A stretch of DNA of 15,640 nt from DATILI01 sp035476635 (GTDB lineage: Bacteria; Pseudomonadota; Gammaproteobacteria; Burkholderiales; Burkholderiaceae_C): NCBI GenBank assembly GCA_035476635.1, contig DATILI010000088.1:1-15640 (forward strand). Direction: 5' to 3'. The first letter of the stretch is position 1; each line of letters starts with the position of its first letter. This document shows positions 1-7,393 of this stretch, one piece after another. Under the pieces are notes generated by a model. That model saw only the letters and a list, made by a program, of their open reading frames with translations, did not search any database and was not told the DNA's origin. Made by a program: the position numbers and the translations under genes.

Positions 1-1631
1 ACGCGCGCCGAAGCGAAGGCCAGCAGCTCGGCCTCGGTTGCCGATGCGCCGGGAATCAGCGTTGCGAACACCACCGGCAGCTCGCCCGCATAGGCATCGG
101 GCGCGCCAACGGCAGCGCACAGCTGCACGGCCGGGTGCGCACCCAAGGCATCCTCGATCACCTTGGGGTCGATGTTGTGGCCGCTGCGGATGATCAGGTC
201 CTTGGAACGGCCGGTGAGGTTGAGCCGCTCTTCGGCATCCATCCAGCCCAGGTCGCCGGTGGCCAGCCAGCCGTCGGCGGTGAAGGCCTTGGCCGTGTCG
301 GCCGCATCGAGAAACCCCGAGAACAGGTTGGGCGACTTGAACAACACCATGCCGTGCTCGCCCGGCGGCAGGTCGCGGTCGCTCGCGTTGCCGTGCTCGT
401 CCAGCGCCACGATGCGCAGCTGCGAATAGGGCAGGCGAAAGCCGACGCAGCCCGCCGGCCCGATCACGCCAGGCGGCGTGACGGTGGAGATGCCGGCCAT
501 CTCGGTCATGCCCAGGCTCTCGTGCACATGCAGGCCGAACTGGCGCTCAAAGCGCGCGGCGAGTTCGGGCGCCAGCACGGCTGCGCCGGTGCGGCAGTAG
601 TGGATGGACGAGATGTCCGCACCGTCCAGCGGCACATTGGCCAGCGCCGCCAGGATGGTGGGCACGGCCGACAACGAGGTCGGGCGGTGCTTTTCCACCA
701 GCCGCCAGTAGTTGCGGATCACCTCCTTGTTGCGCAGCAGCGCGGGCGTCGGAATGATCACTTCCACACCAGCCGACAAGGACGTGAGCGAAGCCGGCAG
801 CACGCCCGCCACATGGAACAGCGGGTAACCGTTGATGGAGACGTCCGTGTCCTTCAGTCCCTGCAGCTGCACGCTGGCCCAGGCCGTGAAGACCTGGGCG
901 CCATGGCTGTGGCACGCCAGCTTCGGCGCACCGGTGGTACCGCCGGTATGAAAGTACGCGGCGATGTCGGTGGGCACTATGTCGCGGCCGCTCACGAGAT
1001 GGTCGGCCGGCTCGCGCGCGCGCAGGGCCTGGAAGTCGGCGGTGCCCTCGGGCAGGGCGGGGCCGCCGCTCCCACCCGCGCCATGTGCCTCGCCATGCAG
1101 CTCATTGTGCGGCGCCACGCGCAGCACCGTCGTGAGCGTGGGCACCTGGCCGCGCAGGCGCATGGCCTTGGACCACATGCCGGATTCATCGTCCGAGCCG
1201 TAGGCGATCAACACCTTGGCGCGGCCCGCCGTCATCAGCGAGACCAGCTTCTCGTCCGTCAGCAGGGGGTTGAGCGGCTGCACAATGCCTGCCGCGGCGC
1301 CGCCCCACAAGGCCAGGTGGTACTCCAGGCAGCCGGGCAGCAGCACGGCCACGGCATCCTGCGGCCCGACGCCAAGCCTGTGCAGCAGGTTCGCGGTCTG
1401 GTGGATGCCGGCCAGCAACTCTGCATACGACCAGCGGATTGGCGTGTCGGCCGGGTCGCCGCTGCGCAGGAAGGTGAGCGCCGTCTTGTCGCCGAAGGCC
1501 GCGGCCGAATTGCAGAAGATCTCGTAGGTGCTGCGAACGGTCAGCGCCTCATGCAAGGGCGTCTCTTCGAGCCGGCGCACGTCCTCGATGCTGCGGATGG
1601 GAAACGCGGGGCGAAAGGGCGCGGCGCTCAT
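1..1631 (-). CDS. AMP-forming acyl-CoA synthetase (partial, 3' end off the left edge)
   Basis: This enzyme is expected to activate a free carboxylic acid to its acyl-CoA thioester through an acyl-adenylate, feeding the beta-oxidation genes upstream of it. About 543 residues are visible from ATG 1631. The ANL-family motifs are in order: the P-loop HTGGTTGAPK at about residues 228-237, GMTE at 374-377, the adenosine-binding GWLATGD ending at D459, and the hinge GRSKDLIIRSGHNIDP starting near residue 474. The C-terminal catalytic lysine motif lies beyond the edge. Related acyl-CoA synthetases run to roughly 600-640 residues. It is the last visible gene of the operon, 55 bp after the small dehydrogenase subunit, with only a weak AGG ribosome site. 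By position it is the PimA-like ligase of a pim-type cluster, but its acid substrate (dicarboxylate, medium-chain or aromatic-derived) cannot be read from the sequence. The family call is firm and the substrate is inferred. Confidence 0.9.
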   Translation of the reverse strand, partial: MSAAPFRPAFPIRSIEDVRRLEETPLHEALTVRSTYEIFCNSAAAFGDKTALTFLRSGDPADTPIRWSYAELLAGIHQTANLLHRLGVGPQDAVAVLLPGCLEYHLALWGGAAAGIVQPLNPLLTDEKLVSLMTAGRAKVLIAYGSDDESGMWSKAMRLRGQVPTLTTVLRVAPHNELHGEAHGAGGSGGPALPEGTADFQALRAREPADHLVSGRDIVPTDIAAYFHTGGTTGAPKLACHSHGAQVFTAWASVQLQGLKDTDVSINGYPLFHVAGVLPASLTSLSAGVEVIIPTPALLRNKEVIRNYWRLVEKHRPTSLSAVPTILAALANVPLDGADISSIHYCRTGAAVLAPELAARFERQFGLHVHESLGMTEMAGISTVTPPGVIGPAGCVGFRLPYSQLRIVALDEHGNASDRDLPPGEHGMVLFKSPNLFSGFLDAADTAKAFTADGWLATGDLGWMDAEERLNLTGRSKDLIIRSGHNIDPKVIEDALGAHPAVQLCAAVGAPDAYAGELPVVFATLIPGASATEAELLAFASAR

Positions 1632-1686
1632 TGGGTAACCTGCGCACGATGTGCTGCGGTATTCGCCTTGGGAACGGCCCGGCGGC

Positions 1687-2817
1687 TCATGATTTGCCAA
1701 GCGCGATGAAGCGCTGCAGATGGTGGTCCTCGTCGCCCAGCTGGTGGTCGATCATCACCAGGCGCTTGGCGTAGTGGGCCAGCGGCAGCTCCCAGGTCAT
1801 GCCGATGCCGCCGTGCATCTGGATGCTTTCCTCGGCCACCAGGGTGCCGATGCGCCCGATGCTGGCCTTGGCGGCCGAGAGCGCGCGCTCGCGCGTCAGC
1901 CGGTCGGCGTCGATCGCGGCGGCGGCGTTGATCACGGCCGATCGGGCCTGCTCGATCTCGAGCAACAGGTCCGCCATGCGATGCTGCAGCGCCTGGAAGC
2001 TGCCGATCAGCGCGCCGAATTGCTTGCGCGTGCGCAGGTACTCCAGCGTCGCCGTCTTGGCCGACTCCATTGCGCCCAGGCTTTCCGCGCACAGCGCCAG
2101 CACGCCGCGGCCGATGGCACGCTCCAGCGTGGCGTGGCCTTGGCCTTCAACGCCCAGGAGCGCGTCGGCGCCAACGGCGACGCCATCCAATGTGAGTTCG
2201 GCGACGCGGCCGCCGTCGACTGCGGGGCAGCCGCGTACAGCCAAGCCCGCTGTCTTGGCGGGTACTAGAAACAGCGAGATGCCGGCTTCGCTGCCCACCG
2301 CACCCGAGGTGCGTGCCGAGACCACGAACAGATTGGCCTGCTCGCCTTGCGGCACCACGGCCTTGGCGCCCTTCAGCACCCAGCCGGTTCCGATCTTTTC
2401 AGCGCGCGTTTCCACGTGCGCCAATGCGTAGTGCGCGCCGGGTTCGTCATGTGCCAGCGCCATGATCGTGCTGCCGTCGATGAGGCCCGCAAGCGCCGCC
2501 TTCTGCGCCTCATTTCCGGAAAACGAGATCGCCTCGCCGGCCATGACCGCGCCCAGCAGGGGCTCGACCACGAGGCCGCGTCCCAGCGCTTCGAAGACCA
2601 CCGCAAGGTCGAAGCCGCCGCCGCCAAAGCCACCGTCGGCTTCGCTGAACAGCGCGCCGATCACGCCAAGCTCGGCGAACTGTTTCCAGATGTCCGTGCT
2701 GAAGCCATGGGCCGACTTGGCTATGCGATCGCGCTTCTCGAAAGCATATTGCTCGGCGAAGAAGCGGTTCAGGCTGTCGGCGAGCATGCGCCGGTCTTCG
2801 GTGTGTTCGAAGTTCAT
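1687..2817 (-). CDS. pimD: Acyl-CoA dehydrogenase, pimeloyl-CoA dehydrogenase small-subunit type
   Basis: This 376-residue protein has the three-part acyl-CoA dehydrogenase layout: a helical N-terminus, a beta middle domain, and a helical C-terminus with RTRKQFG (262-268) and IQMHGGIGMTWE (332-343). Where active dehydrogenases have the TEPxAGSD loop it has only HDEPGAH near residues 123-129, and it ends in HQLGDEDHHLQRFIAL instead of the usual EGT/GGSxxIQ segment. It therefore looks like the less catalytic partner of a heteromeric dehydrogenase, as known for PimC/PimD and the alpha2-beta2 steroid acyl-CoA dehydrogenases. Its start is 7 bp after the large subunit's stop, and its ribosome site (TGAGGAC) overlaps that stop, so the two are probably translationally coupled and made in equal amounts. 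The PimD assignment rests on recognition and pairing. Substrate specificity is inferred. Confidence 0.88.
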   Translation of the reverse strand: MNFEHTEDRRMLADSLNRFFAEQYAFEKRDRIAKSAHGFSTDIWKQFAELGVIGALFSEADGGFGGGGFDLAVVFEALGRGLVVEPLLGAVMAGEAISFSGNEAQKAALAGLIDGSTIMALAHDEPGAHYALAHVETRAEKIGTGWVLKGAKAVVPQGEQANLFVVSARTSGAVGSEAGISLFLVPAKTAGLAVRGCPAVDGGRVAELTLDGVAVGADALLGVEGQGHATLERAIGRGVLALCAESLGAMESAKTATLEYLRTRKQFGALIGSFQALQHRMADLLLEIEQARSAVINAAAAIDADRLTRERALSAAKASIGRIGTLVAEESIQMHGGIGMTWELPLAHYAKRLVMIDHQLGDEDHHLQRFIALGKS

Positions 2818-2824
2818 GACGTCC

Positions 2825-4036
2825 TCACAATCCGAGAATCATCTTGGAGATGATGTTCTTCTGGATTTCGTTGGAGCCGCCGAAGATCGACAGCTTGCGG
2901 TTGTTGAAGTAGCGGGCCGCCGCGGGCGCGGAGTAGGCCGGGCCGAAGGGCACGCCGTCGAAGCTTTCGTCGTCGAGTGCCGCGGCGACGAAGGGGCGCG
3001 CGTACGGCCCCATGGCGCGGCGGATCAGCGAGGAGATCTCCTGTCGGATCTCGGTGCCACGGATCTTCAGCATCGAGCTCTCCGCGCCCGGCACGCCGCC
3101 GCCGGCGACCGCCGCGATCACGCGCAGGTTGGTGGTCTTCATGTTCTCCAGGTCGATCTCGACGCGGGCCATGCGGGCAGCAAAGGCCGGGTCTTCGGCC
3201 AGCGGCCGGCCGTTTTTCGTCTGCTTGGCGGCAATGGCCTTGAGCTGTTCCAGCGCGGCCACCGAGAAACCGACACCGGCGATGTTGGTGCGCTCGTAGG
3301 TCAGCAGGTACTTGGCGCAGGTCCAGCCCTTGTCTTCTTCGCCCACCAGGTTCTCGGCCGGTACGCGCACGTCGGAGAAGAACACCTCGTTCACCTCATG
3401 CTCGCCGTCCAGCGTGATGATGGGGCGCACTTCCACTCCGGGCGATTTCATGTCGATCAGGAGGAAGCTGATGCCTTCCTGCTTCTTGGCTTCGCGGTTG
3501 GTGCGCACCAGGCAGAAGATCATGCTGGCGTGCTGGCCCAGGGTGGTCCAGGTCTTCTGGCCGTTGACGATGTAGTGCTCGCCCTGGGCATCGGTGCCGC
3601 GCACGGCGGAGGTCTTCACTGCCGCCAGGTCCGAGCCCGCGCCGGGTTCCGAATAGCCCTGGCACCACCAGTCCGAGCCGTTCAGGATGCGCGGCAGCCA
3701 ATGGCGCTTTTGCGCCTCGTTGCCGTACTTGATGAGTACCGGCCCGAGCATGTTCACGCCAAAGGGCACGATGCGCGGCGCGTGGGCCAGTGCGCACTCG
3801 TTCTCGAAAATGAATTTCTCGATGGCGGTCCAACCCGGGCCGCCGTACTGCTCCGGCCAGTGGTTGGCCAGCCAGCCGCGTTCGTTGAGGATGGCGTGCC
3901 ATTCCTCCATGTCGGCCTTGCCCAGGATCTTGCCGCTGGCGACTTTGGTAGAGAGGCGAGCCGGCAGCCTGGTGGCCAGGAAGGCGCGCACCTGGTCGCG
4001 GAAGGCTTCTTCTTCGGGGGTGAAGTTCAGGTCCAT
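2825..4036 (-). CDS. pimC: Acyl-CoA dehydrogenase, pimeloyl-CoA dehydrogenase large-subunit type
   Basis: This 403-residue FAD enzyme introduces the alpha-beta double bond into an acyl-CoA. The signature QGYSEPGAGSDLA is at residues 126-138, the second strand motif VNGQKTWTT at 157-165, and the FAD-contacting C-terminal GGSNEIQKN begins at 386. The length is normal for the family. The start is fixed by a strong GGAGGAATTCC ribosome site directly before the ATG. It sits 54 bp after the hydroxyacyl-CoA dehydrogenase gene and 7 bp before its small-subunit partner. In Rhodopseudomonas palustris PimC/PimD act on pimeloyl-CoA and other dicarboxyl-CoAs. By analogy this operon may degrade odd- or medium-chain dicarboxylic or alicyclic acids, but that is inference. 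The acyl-CoA dehydrogenase call itself is secure. Confidence 0.92.
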   Translation of the reverse strand: MDLNFTPEEEAFRDQVRAFLATRLPARLSTKVASGKILGKADMEEWHAILNERGWLANHWPEQYGGPGWTAIEKFIFENECALAHAPRIVPFGVNMLGPVLIKYGNEAQKRHWLPRILNGSDWWCQGYSEPGAGSDLAAVKTSAVRGTDAQGEHYIVNGQKTWTTLGQHASMIFCLVRTNREAKKQEGISFLLIDMKSPGVEVRPIITLDGEHEVNEVFFSDVRVPAENLVGEEDKGWTCAKYLLTYERTNIAGVGFSVAALEQLKAIAAKQTKNGRPLAEDPAFAARMARVEIDLENMKTTNLRVIAAVAGGGVPGAESSMLKIRGTEIRQEISSLIRRAMGPYARPFVAAALDDESFDGVPFGPAYSAPAAARYFNNRKLSIFGGSNEIQKNIISKMILGL

Positions 4037-4090
4037 GGAATTCCTCCAATTGATTGGCGATATCGTCCACTTTCTGTGGCGTGACCTTGC

Positions 4091-5452
4091 CTACTTGGGC
4101 CGGTTGAGGCTGTCGAAATCGGCGCCGCGTTCCACCAGCTCCACCAGCAGCGGCGAGGGCTGCCAGAACAGCGGGTCCAGCTTGGCGAATTCGCGGATGT
4201 CGGCCAGTACCTGGGCCAGGCCCACGGTGTCGGCGTACTTCATCGGCCCGCCGCGCTGTCGCGGAAAGCCGTAGCCGTAGAGGAAGGTCACGTCCACATC
4301 CAGCGGGCGCAGGGCGATGCGCTGGTGGACTACGTTGGCGCCTTCATTGATCATCGCGGCCATGTAGCGGCGCATGATTTCTTCATCGGTGAAGCTGCGT
4401 GGCGTGATGCCGGCGCGCGTGCGTTCGGCGTCGATGATGGCAGCCACTTCCGGGTCGGGGGTGCCGGTGCGCGCGCCGTCGAGGTAGAGGTAGTAGCCGC
4501 GGCCGGTTTTCTGCCCGAACCAGCCGCGCTCGCAGATGCGGTCGGCGATCTGCACATAGCGCGCCTTCGGGTTGCGCGTGACGGCCTTGCGCTTGCGCGT
4601 GGCCCAGCCGATGTCGCCGCCGGCCAGGTCGGACACCTGGAACGGGCCCATCGGGTAGCCGAAGTCGCGCACGGCCTGGTCGATCTGGTAGGGCGAGGCG
4701 CCGTCCTCCATCATGTGGTCGGCCGCCTGGCGGTACACCGCGAGGATGCGGTTGCCGATGAAGCCGTCGCACACGCCAGCGCGCACCGGCACCTTTTTCA
4801 GCCTCTTCGCGAGCTCGAAGCCGGTGGCCACCACATCGGCGCTGACCTTGGCGGGCACTACGATCTCCAGCAGCTTCATGATGTTGGCCGGCGAGAAGAA
4901 GTGCAGGCCCAGCACGTCGGCCGGGCGCGCGATGCTGGCGGCGATCTCGTCGATGTCCAGGTACGAGGTATTGGTGGCGAGCACGGCGCCGGGCTTGCAG
5001 ACGCGGTCGAGTTCGGCGAACACGGCCTTCTTGACCGCGATGTCCTCGAACACGGCCTCGACCACGAGGTCGGCCTGGGCCAGCGCGTCGTACGAGGTCG
5101 ACCCCGAGAAGCGCGCCATCACCGCGGCCTTGGCTTCGGGCGTCATGCGGCCCTTCCTGATCAGGCCGTCGTACACCTTCTCGACATGCTGGCGACCGCG
5201 TGCAAGGCTGGGTTCGTCGCGCTCGATCATCACCACCGGCAGCCCGGCATCCAGCATGGCCACCGCAATGCCGGCGCCCATGGTGCCGCCGCCGATGATG
5301 CCGCAGGCGTTGATCGGCCGGGGCTGCGCGGCTTGGGTCTCGGGCGCGTTCAGCACTTCGCGCTCGGCAAAGGCGGCGTGGAGCAGGCCGGGGGAGGTAT
5401 CGGGAGCGTTGTCGGGGGTGGCGGAAGCCGGCGAGGCAGTGGCGATGGCCAT
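4091..5452 (-). CDS. 3-hydroxyacyl-CoA dehydrogenase, FadB/PimF-like without the enoyl-CoA hydratase domain
   Basis: This 453-residue NAD-dependent enzyme should oxidise L-3-hydroxyacyl-CoA to 3-ketoacyl-CoA. After a low-complexity Ala/Pro/Thr N-terminus (1-20) comes a short helix resembling the FadB inter-domain linker (GLLHAAFAERE, 22-32). A Rossmann domain follows with GGGTMG at 54-59 and the conserved TNTSYL near 160-165. The catalytic pair is H184 and E196, in LGLHFFSPA and MKLLE. GVCDGFIGNRIL then leads into two C-terminal 3HCDH domains ending in the FadB-type YGYGFPRQRGGPM region. FadB and PimF are about 700 residues and carry a crotonase domain first, which is absent here. I chose ATG 5452 over a frame extension to 5524 because it has a GGAG ribosome site, and the extension would run into the promoter dyad region. 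It is the first gene of the operon, divergent from the LysR gene. The hydratase step must come from another gene. Confidence 0.9.
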   Translation of the reverse strand: MAIATASPASATPDNAPDTSPGLLHAAFAEREVLNAPETQAAQPRPINACGIIGGGTMGAGIAVAMLDAGLPVVMIERDEPSLARGRQHVEKVYDGLIRKGRMTPEAKAAVMARFSGSTSYDALAQADLVVEAVFEDIAVKKAVFAELDRVCKPGAVLATNTSYLDIDEIAASIARPADVLGLHFFSPANIMKLLEIVVPAKVSADVVATGFELAKRLKKVPVRAGVCDGFIGNRILAVYRQAADHMMEDGASPYQIDQAVRDFGYPMGPFQVSDLAGGDIGWATRKRKAVTRNPKARYVQIADRICERGWFGQKTGRGYYLYLDGARTGTPDPEVAAIIDAERTRAGITPRSFTDEEIMRRYMAAMINEGANVVHQRIALRPLDVDVTFLYGYGFPRQRGGPMKYADTVGLAQVLADIREFAKLDPLFWQPSPLLVELVERGADFDSLNRPK

Positions 5453-5527
5453 GTTGATTTGTCTCCGAAAGGGGCGAACCGGGCGGTTCCTTGGGTGAAC
5501 CTTGCATTCTTGGCCGGTTCGCATGTT

Positions 5528-5574
5528 TTGACAATTGCATTGACGATTGACAGACTGTCAAAGAATTTTTGACA
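5528..5574. promoter_or_regulatory. Divergent promoter and probable LysR operator
   Basis: The 135-bp gap between the beta-oxidation operon and the LysR gene holds a perfect dyad TTGACA-GAC-TGTCAA at 5547-5561. It contains the T-N11-A spacing (T5548/A5560) typical of LysR-type operators. Extra TTGAC half-sites lie at 5528, 5540 and 5569. On the minus strand, the right arm of the dyad also reads as a -35 TTGACA (5561 to 5556), with TGCAAT 16 bp further on (5539 to 5534, 4 of 6 matches to TATAAT). That would start the operon transcript about 75 nt before its ATG. An activator or repressor bound to the dyad would therefore touch the operon promoter directly. The sites are seen in the sequence, and their function is inferred. 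Confidence 0.55.
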
Positions 5575-5587
5575 CAATCCGTTCACC

Positions 5588-6496
5588 ATGGACGTGCAGT
5601 CGCTGACCCTTCTGGTCGAAATCCTCGACGCCGGCAACCTGAGCGCCGCGGCACGCCGGCTCAAGATGAGCCGCGCCAATGTGAGCTACCACCTCAACCA
5701 GCTCGAACGCTCGGTTGGCGCGCAACTGGTGCGGCGAACCACGCGGCGCGCCGAGCCCACCGAGATCGGCCTGCGCCTGTACCAGCACGGCCTGAATATC
5801 CAGGGCGAGCTGCTGGCCGCGAGGGAGTCGGTCTCCACCCTCGGCCAGACCTTGCAGGGCCGGGTGCGCCTGAGCGTGCCCAGCGGCTATGGCCAACTGG
5901 TCATGTCCGACTGGTTGATCGAATTCAAGCGGCTGTACCCCGGCATCGTGCTGGACGTGGTGTTTGAAAACCGCATCGCCGACCTGCTGCGCGACGAGGT
6001 GGACATCGCCATTCGCGTGATGCCCGAGCCGCCGCTGAACCTGGTGGCGCGTGAACTCGGACCCGTGCGCTACGTCGCCTGCGCTTCAACCGGGTATGCG
6101 AAGGAGCATGGGCTGCCGACCCAGCTGGACCAGCTCGCCACGGCACCGGTGGTCACCGCGGCCGTCGTCGGGCAACAGCTGCGCATCTCGGCCTACCAGG
6201 GCGAAGAGCGGCGCGAGGTCATCCTCGAACCCACGCTGATTTCAGAAAACTTCCTGTTCCTGCGCCAGGCCATCCTGGCCGGCCTGGGCATAGGCCTGGT
6301 GCCCGACTACGTGGTGCAAGCGGACATCCAGCGCGGCGAGGTGGTGACCACTTTGGACGAATGGCGCCTGAGCATCTTCGGCACGCAGATGTTCATGCTG
6401 TACATGCCGAACCGGCACCACACGCTGGCGGCCAGTACGTTCATTGAATTTATTCTGGCGAGGGCGCGCCACAGCGCGGGTGCGTCAAGCGACTAG
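5588..6496 (+). CDS. LysR-family transcriptional regulator
   Basis: This 302-residue protein has a standard LysR layout. The N-terminal winged helix-turn-helix has its recognition region around residues 18-50 (LSAAARRLKMSRANVSYHLNQLE), followed by a linker helix to about 90 and a two-lobed effector-binding domain to about 295, which includes AGLGIGLVPDYVV. It is transcribed away from the acyl-CoA catabolic operon and shares a promoter region carrying a T-N11-A dyad. By the usual rule for divergent LysR genes, it probably controls that operon and itself in response to a pathway intermediate. The ATG at 5588 has no clear Shine-Dalgarno sequence and sits 14 bp after the last TTGACA box, so the leader may be very short. 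Similar LysR proteins of the CrgA/AaeR-like group also have this style of C-terminal domain. The effector is unknown. Confidence 0.92.
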   Translation: MDVQSLTLLVEILDAGNLSAAARRLKMSRANVSYHLNQLERSVGAQLVRRTTRRAEPTEIGLRLYQHGLNIQGELLAARESVSTLGQTLQGRVRLSVPSGYGQLVMSDWLIEFKRLYPGIVLDVVFENRIADLLRDEVDIAIRVMPEPPLNLVARELGPVRYVACASTGYAKEHGLPTQLDQLATAPVVTAAVVGQQLRISAYQGEERREVILEPTLISENFLFLRQAILAGLGIGLVPDYVVQADIQRGEVVTTLDEWRLSIFGTQMFMLYMPNRHHTLAASTFIEFILARARHSAGASSD

Positions 6497-6526
6497 TTGA
6501 CCAAATCACCCATGTCCGTTGTGGTC

Positions 6527-6555
6527 TTGCTGTGGGAGATTTTTCAATCTATAAC
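6527..6555 (+). promoter_or_regulatory. Possible sigma70 promoter for the DUF1059 gene
   Basis: TTGCTG at 6527-6532 and TATAAC at 6550-6555 are separated by 17 bp. The -10 matches the consensus at five of six positions, the -35 only at TTG. Transcription would start near 6562, giving a 70-80 nt leader before the strong ribosome site at 6625-6630. The stretch is visibly more A/T-rich than the surrounding coding DNA. Confidence 0.4.
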
Positions 6556-6635
6556 TCCAAGCGGGGCGTTGCCGCGCAGTGCTGAGCCACGCCCCACCCA
6601 GGCCTTTCCATCATTTGTTTTGCCAGGAGGTTGAA

Positions 6636-6854
6636 ATGACACGCAAGTATGTCGATTGCCGAGAATTTCCGAGTGAAATGAATTGCAGCGTGGCGCTATC
6701 TGCCGATACGGATAGAGAGTTGCTGGAAGCCGCGGTACAGCATGCAGTGGCCGTCCATCGGCACGAGGACACACCGGAACTGCGCGTACAGATCAAGCAA
6801 TTGTTCAAGGAAGGCACGCCGCCTGTCGAGGCTCCGGTCAAGCTGCCGGCCTGA
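6636..6854 (+). CDS. DUF1059 family predicted small metal-binding protein
   Basis: This 72-residue cytoplasmic protein has the DUF1059 pattern. KYVDCREFPSEMNCS supplies C8 and C17, and AAVQHAVAVHRHEDTPEL supplies H36, H41 and H43, which could form a metal site. The family is described as predicted small metal-binding proteins. No reaction is known. The start at 6636 is chosen over an in-frame ATG at 6579 because a textbook AGGAGG sits 5 nt before it and the family signature begins at this point. The tail after about residue 58 (GTPPVEAPVKLPA) is a short family-atypical extension. Its last 17 bases overlap the 3' end of the convergent DUF2867 gene. Confidence 0.88.
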   Translation: MTRKYVDCREFPSEMNCSVALSADTDRELLEAAVQHAVAVHRHEDTPELRVQIKQLFKEGTPPVEAPVKLPA

Positions 6855-7377
6855 TTCGGGCAATCCGCGCCAAAACCGACGGCACGATGAGTTTGTGGAT
6901 CGGCGCAACCGGGATCATGTACAGGCGGCCGAGCGTGTTGTGGATGTGGACCACCGTGCTCACCGCAATCGCGCGCGTACCGCTTGCGCCTGGCGGCAGT
7001 CTCAGTACGGACAGCATCACGTGCAGGTGCTTGTCGTTGTCTTCAAGGATCACTTCGTCCGGCGTGTTCGATACCAGCGTGAAGATGCCGACCCGGTCGC
7101 CGGGCGCGTAGGCTTGCTCGGGCTTGGCGGCATCGACTTTGCCCAGGTGGCCAAGATGCTTCAGGCCAAAGAGGGCGACGACCCGGTTTCGCATCGCCAT
7201 CAGCACGTTGACCCAGCCGGGTGTCTGCGCCACGGTGTCGAAAAAGTGCCCCAGTGCCGTGCGGGATGCATTGGCCACATCGATGCTGTAGCTGTCATGA
7301 AAATGTGAGCCTGCCACGCGCGCATGGATGGCGCTGGCTTGTGGAAACACACGGGAGACAGCAATGGACTTGTTCAT
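6838..7377 (-). CDS. DUF2867 domain-containing protein
   Basis: This 179-residue protein has no signal peptide and no clear membrane helix. It matches the DUF2867 pattern from memory: SHFHDSYSID near the start, WVNVLMAMRNRVVALFGLK in the middle, a GDRVGIFTLVSNTPDEVIL beta stretch, DKHLHVMLSVLR, and the C-terminal STVVHIHNTLGRLYMIPVAPIHKLIV. Function is unknown. In other bacteria this domain also occurs fused to NAD(P)-binding epimerase-like proteins, which hints at lipid or redox metabolism but does not prove it. ATG 7377 is preferred over an in-frame ATG at 7410 because AAGGA lies 4-5 nt before it and the upstream start would overlap cydB. It is 16 bp downstream of cydB and is almost certainly co-transcribed with the oxidase. 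Confidence 0.85.
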   Translation of the reverse strand: MNKSIAVSRVFPQASAIHARVAGSHFHDSYSIDVANASRTALGHFFDTVAQTPGWVNVLMAMRNRVVALFGLKHLGHLGKVDAAKPEQAYAPGDRVGIFTLVSNTPDEVILEDNDKHLHVMLSVLRLPPGASGTRAIAVSTVVHIHNTLGRLYMIPVAPIHKLIVPSVLARIARIRPAA

Positions 7378-7393
7378 GGAATCCTTCCCAAGG

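Noticed and set aside
135..1709. Long open frame on the plus strand over the acyl-CoA synthetase.
   Set aside because: Its product is a low-complexity Arg/Ala/Gly/His/Gln-rich sequence with no family, and it is antisense to a protein with all ANL motifs. It is a high-GC shadow frame.
2462..4084. 540-codon plus-strand frame over the acyl-CoA dehydrogenase pair.
   Set aside because: Antisense to two clear dehydrogenase genes, compositionally typical of a shadow, with no ribosome site or motif. Similar antisense frames at 4325-5572, 8437-9240, 13015-14184 and 14280-15383 were rejected for the same reason.
4091..5524. A 24-residue N-terminal extension of the hydroxyacyl-CoA dehydrogenase.
   Set aside because: The extension is Arg-rich, without family similarity, and runs across the leader next to the promoter. 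ATG 5452 has a GGAG site.
6579..6854. A longer 91-residue form of the DUF1059 protein.
   Set aside because: A perfect AGGAGG sits inside the extra segment, 5 nt before ATG 6636, and the family signature starts there.
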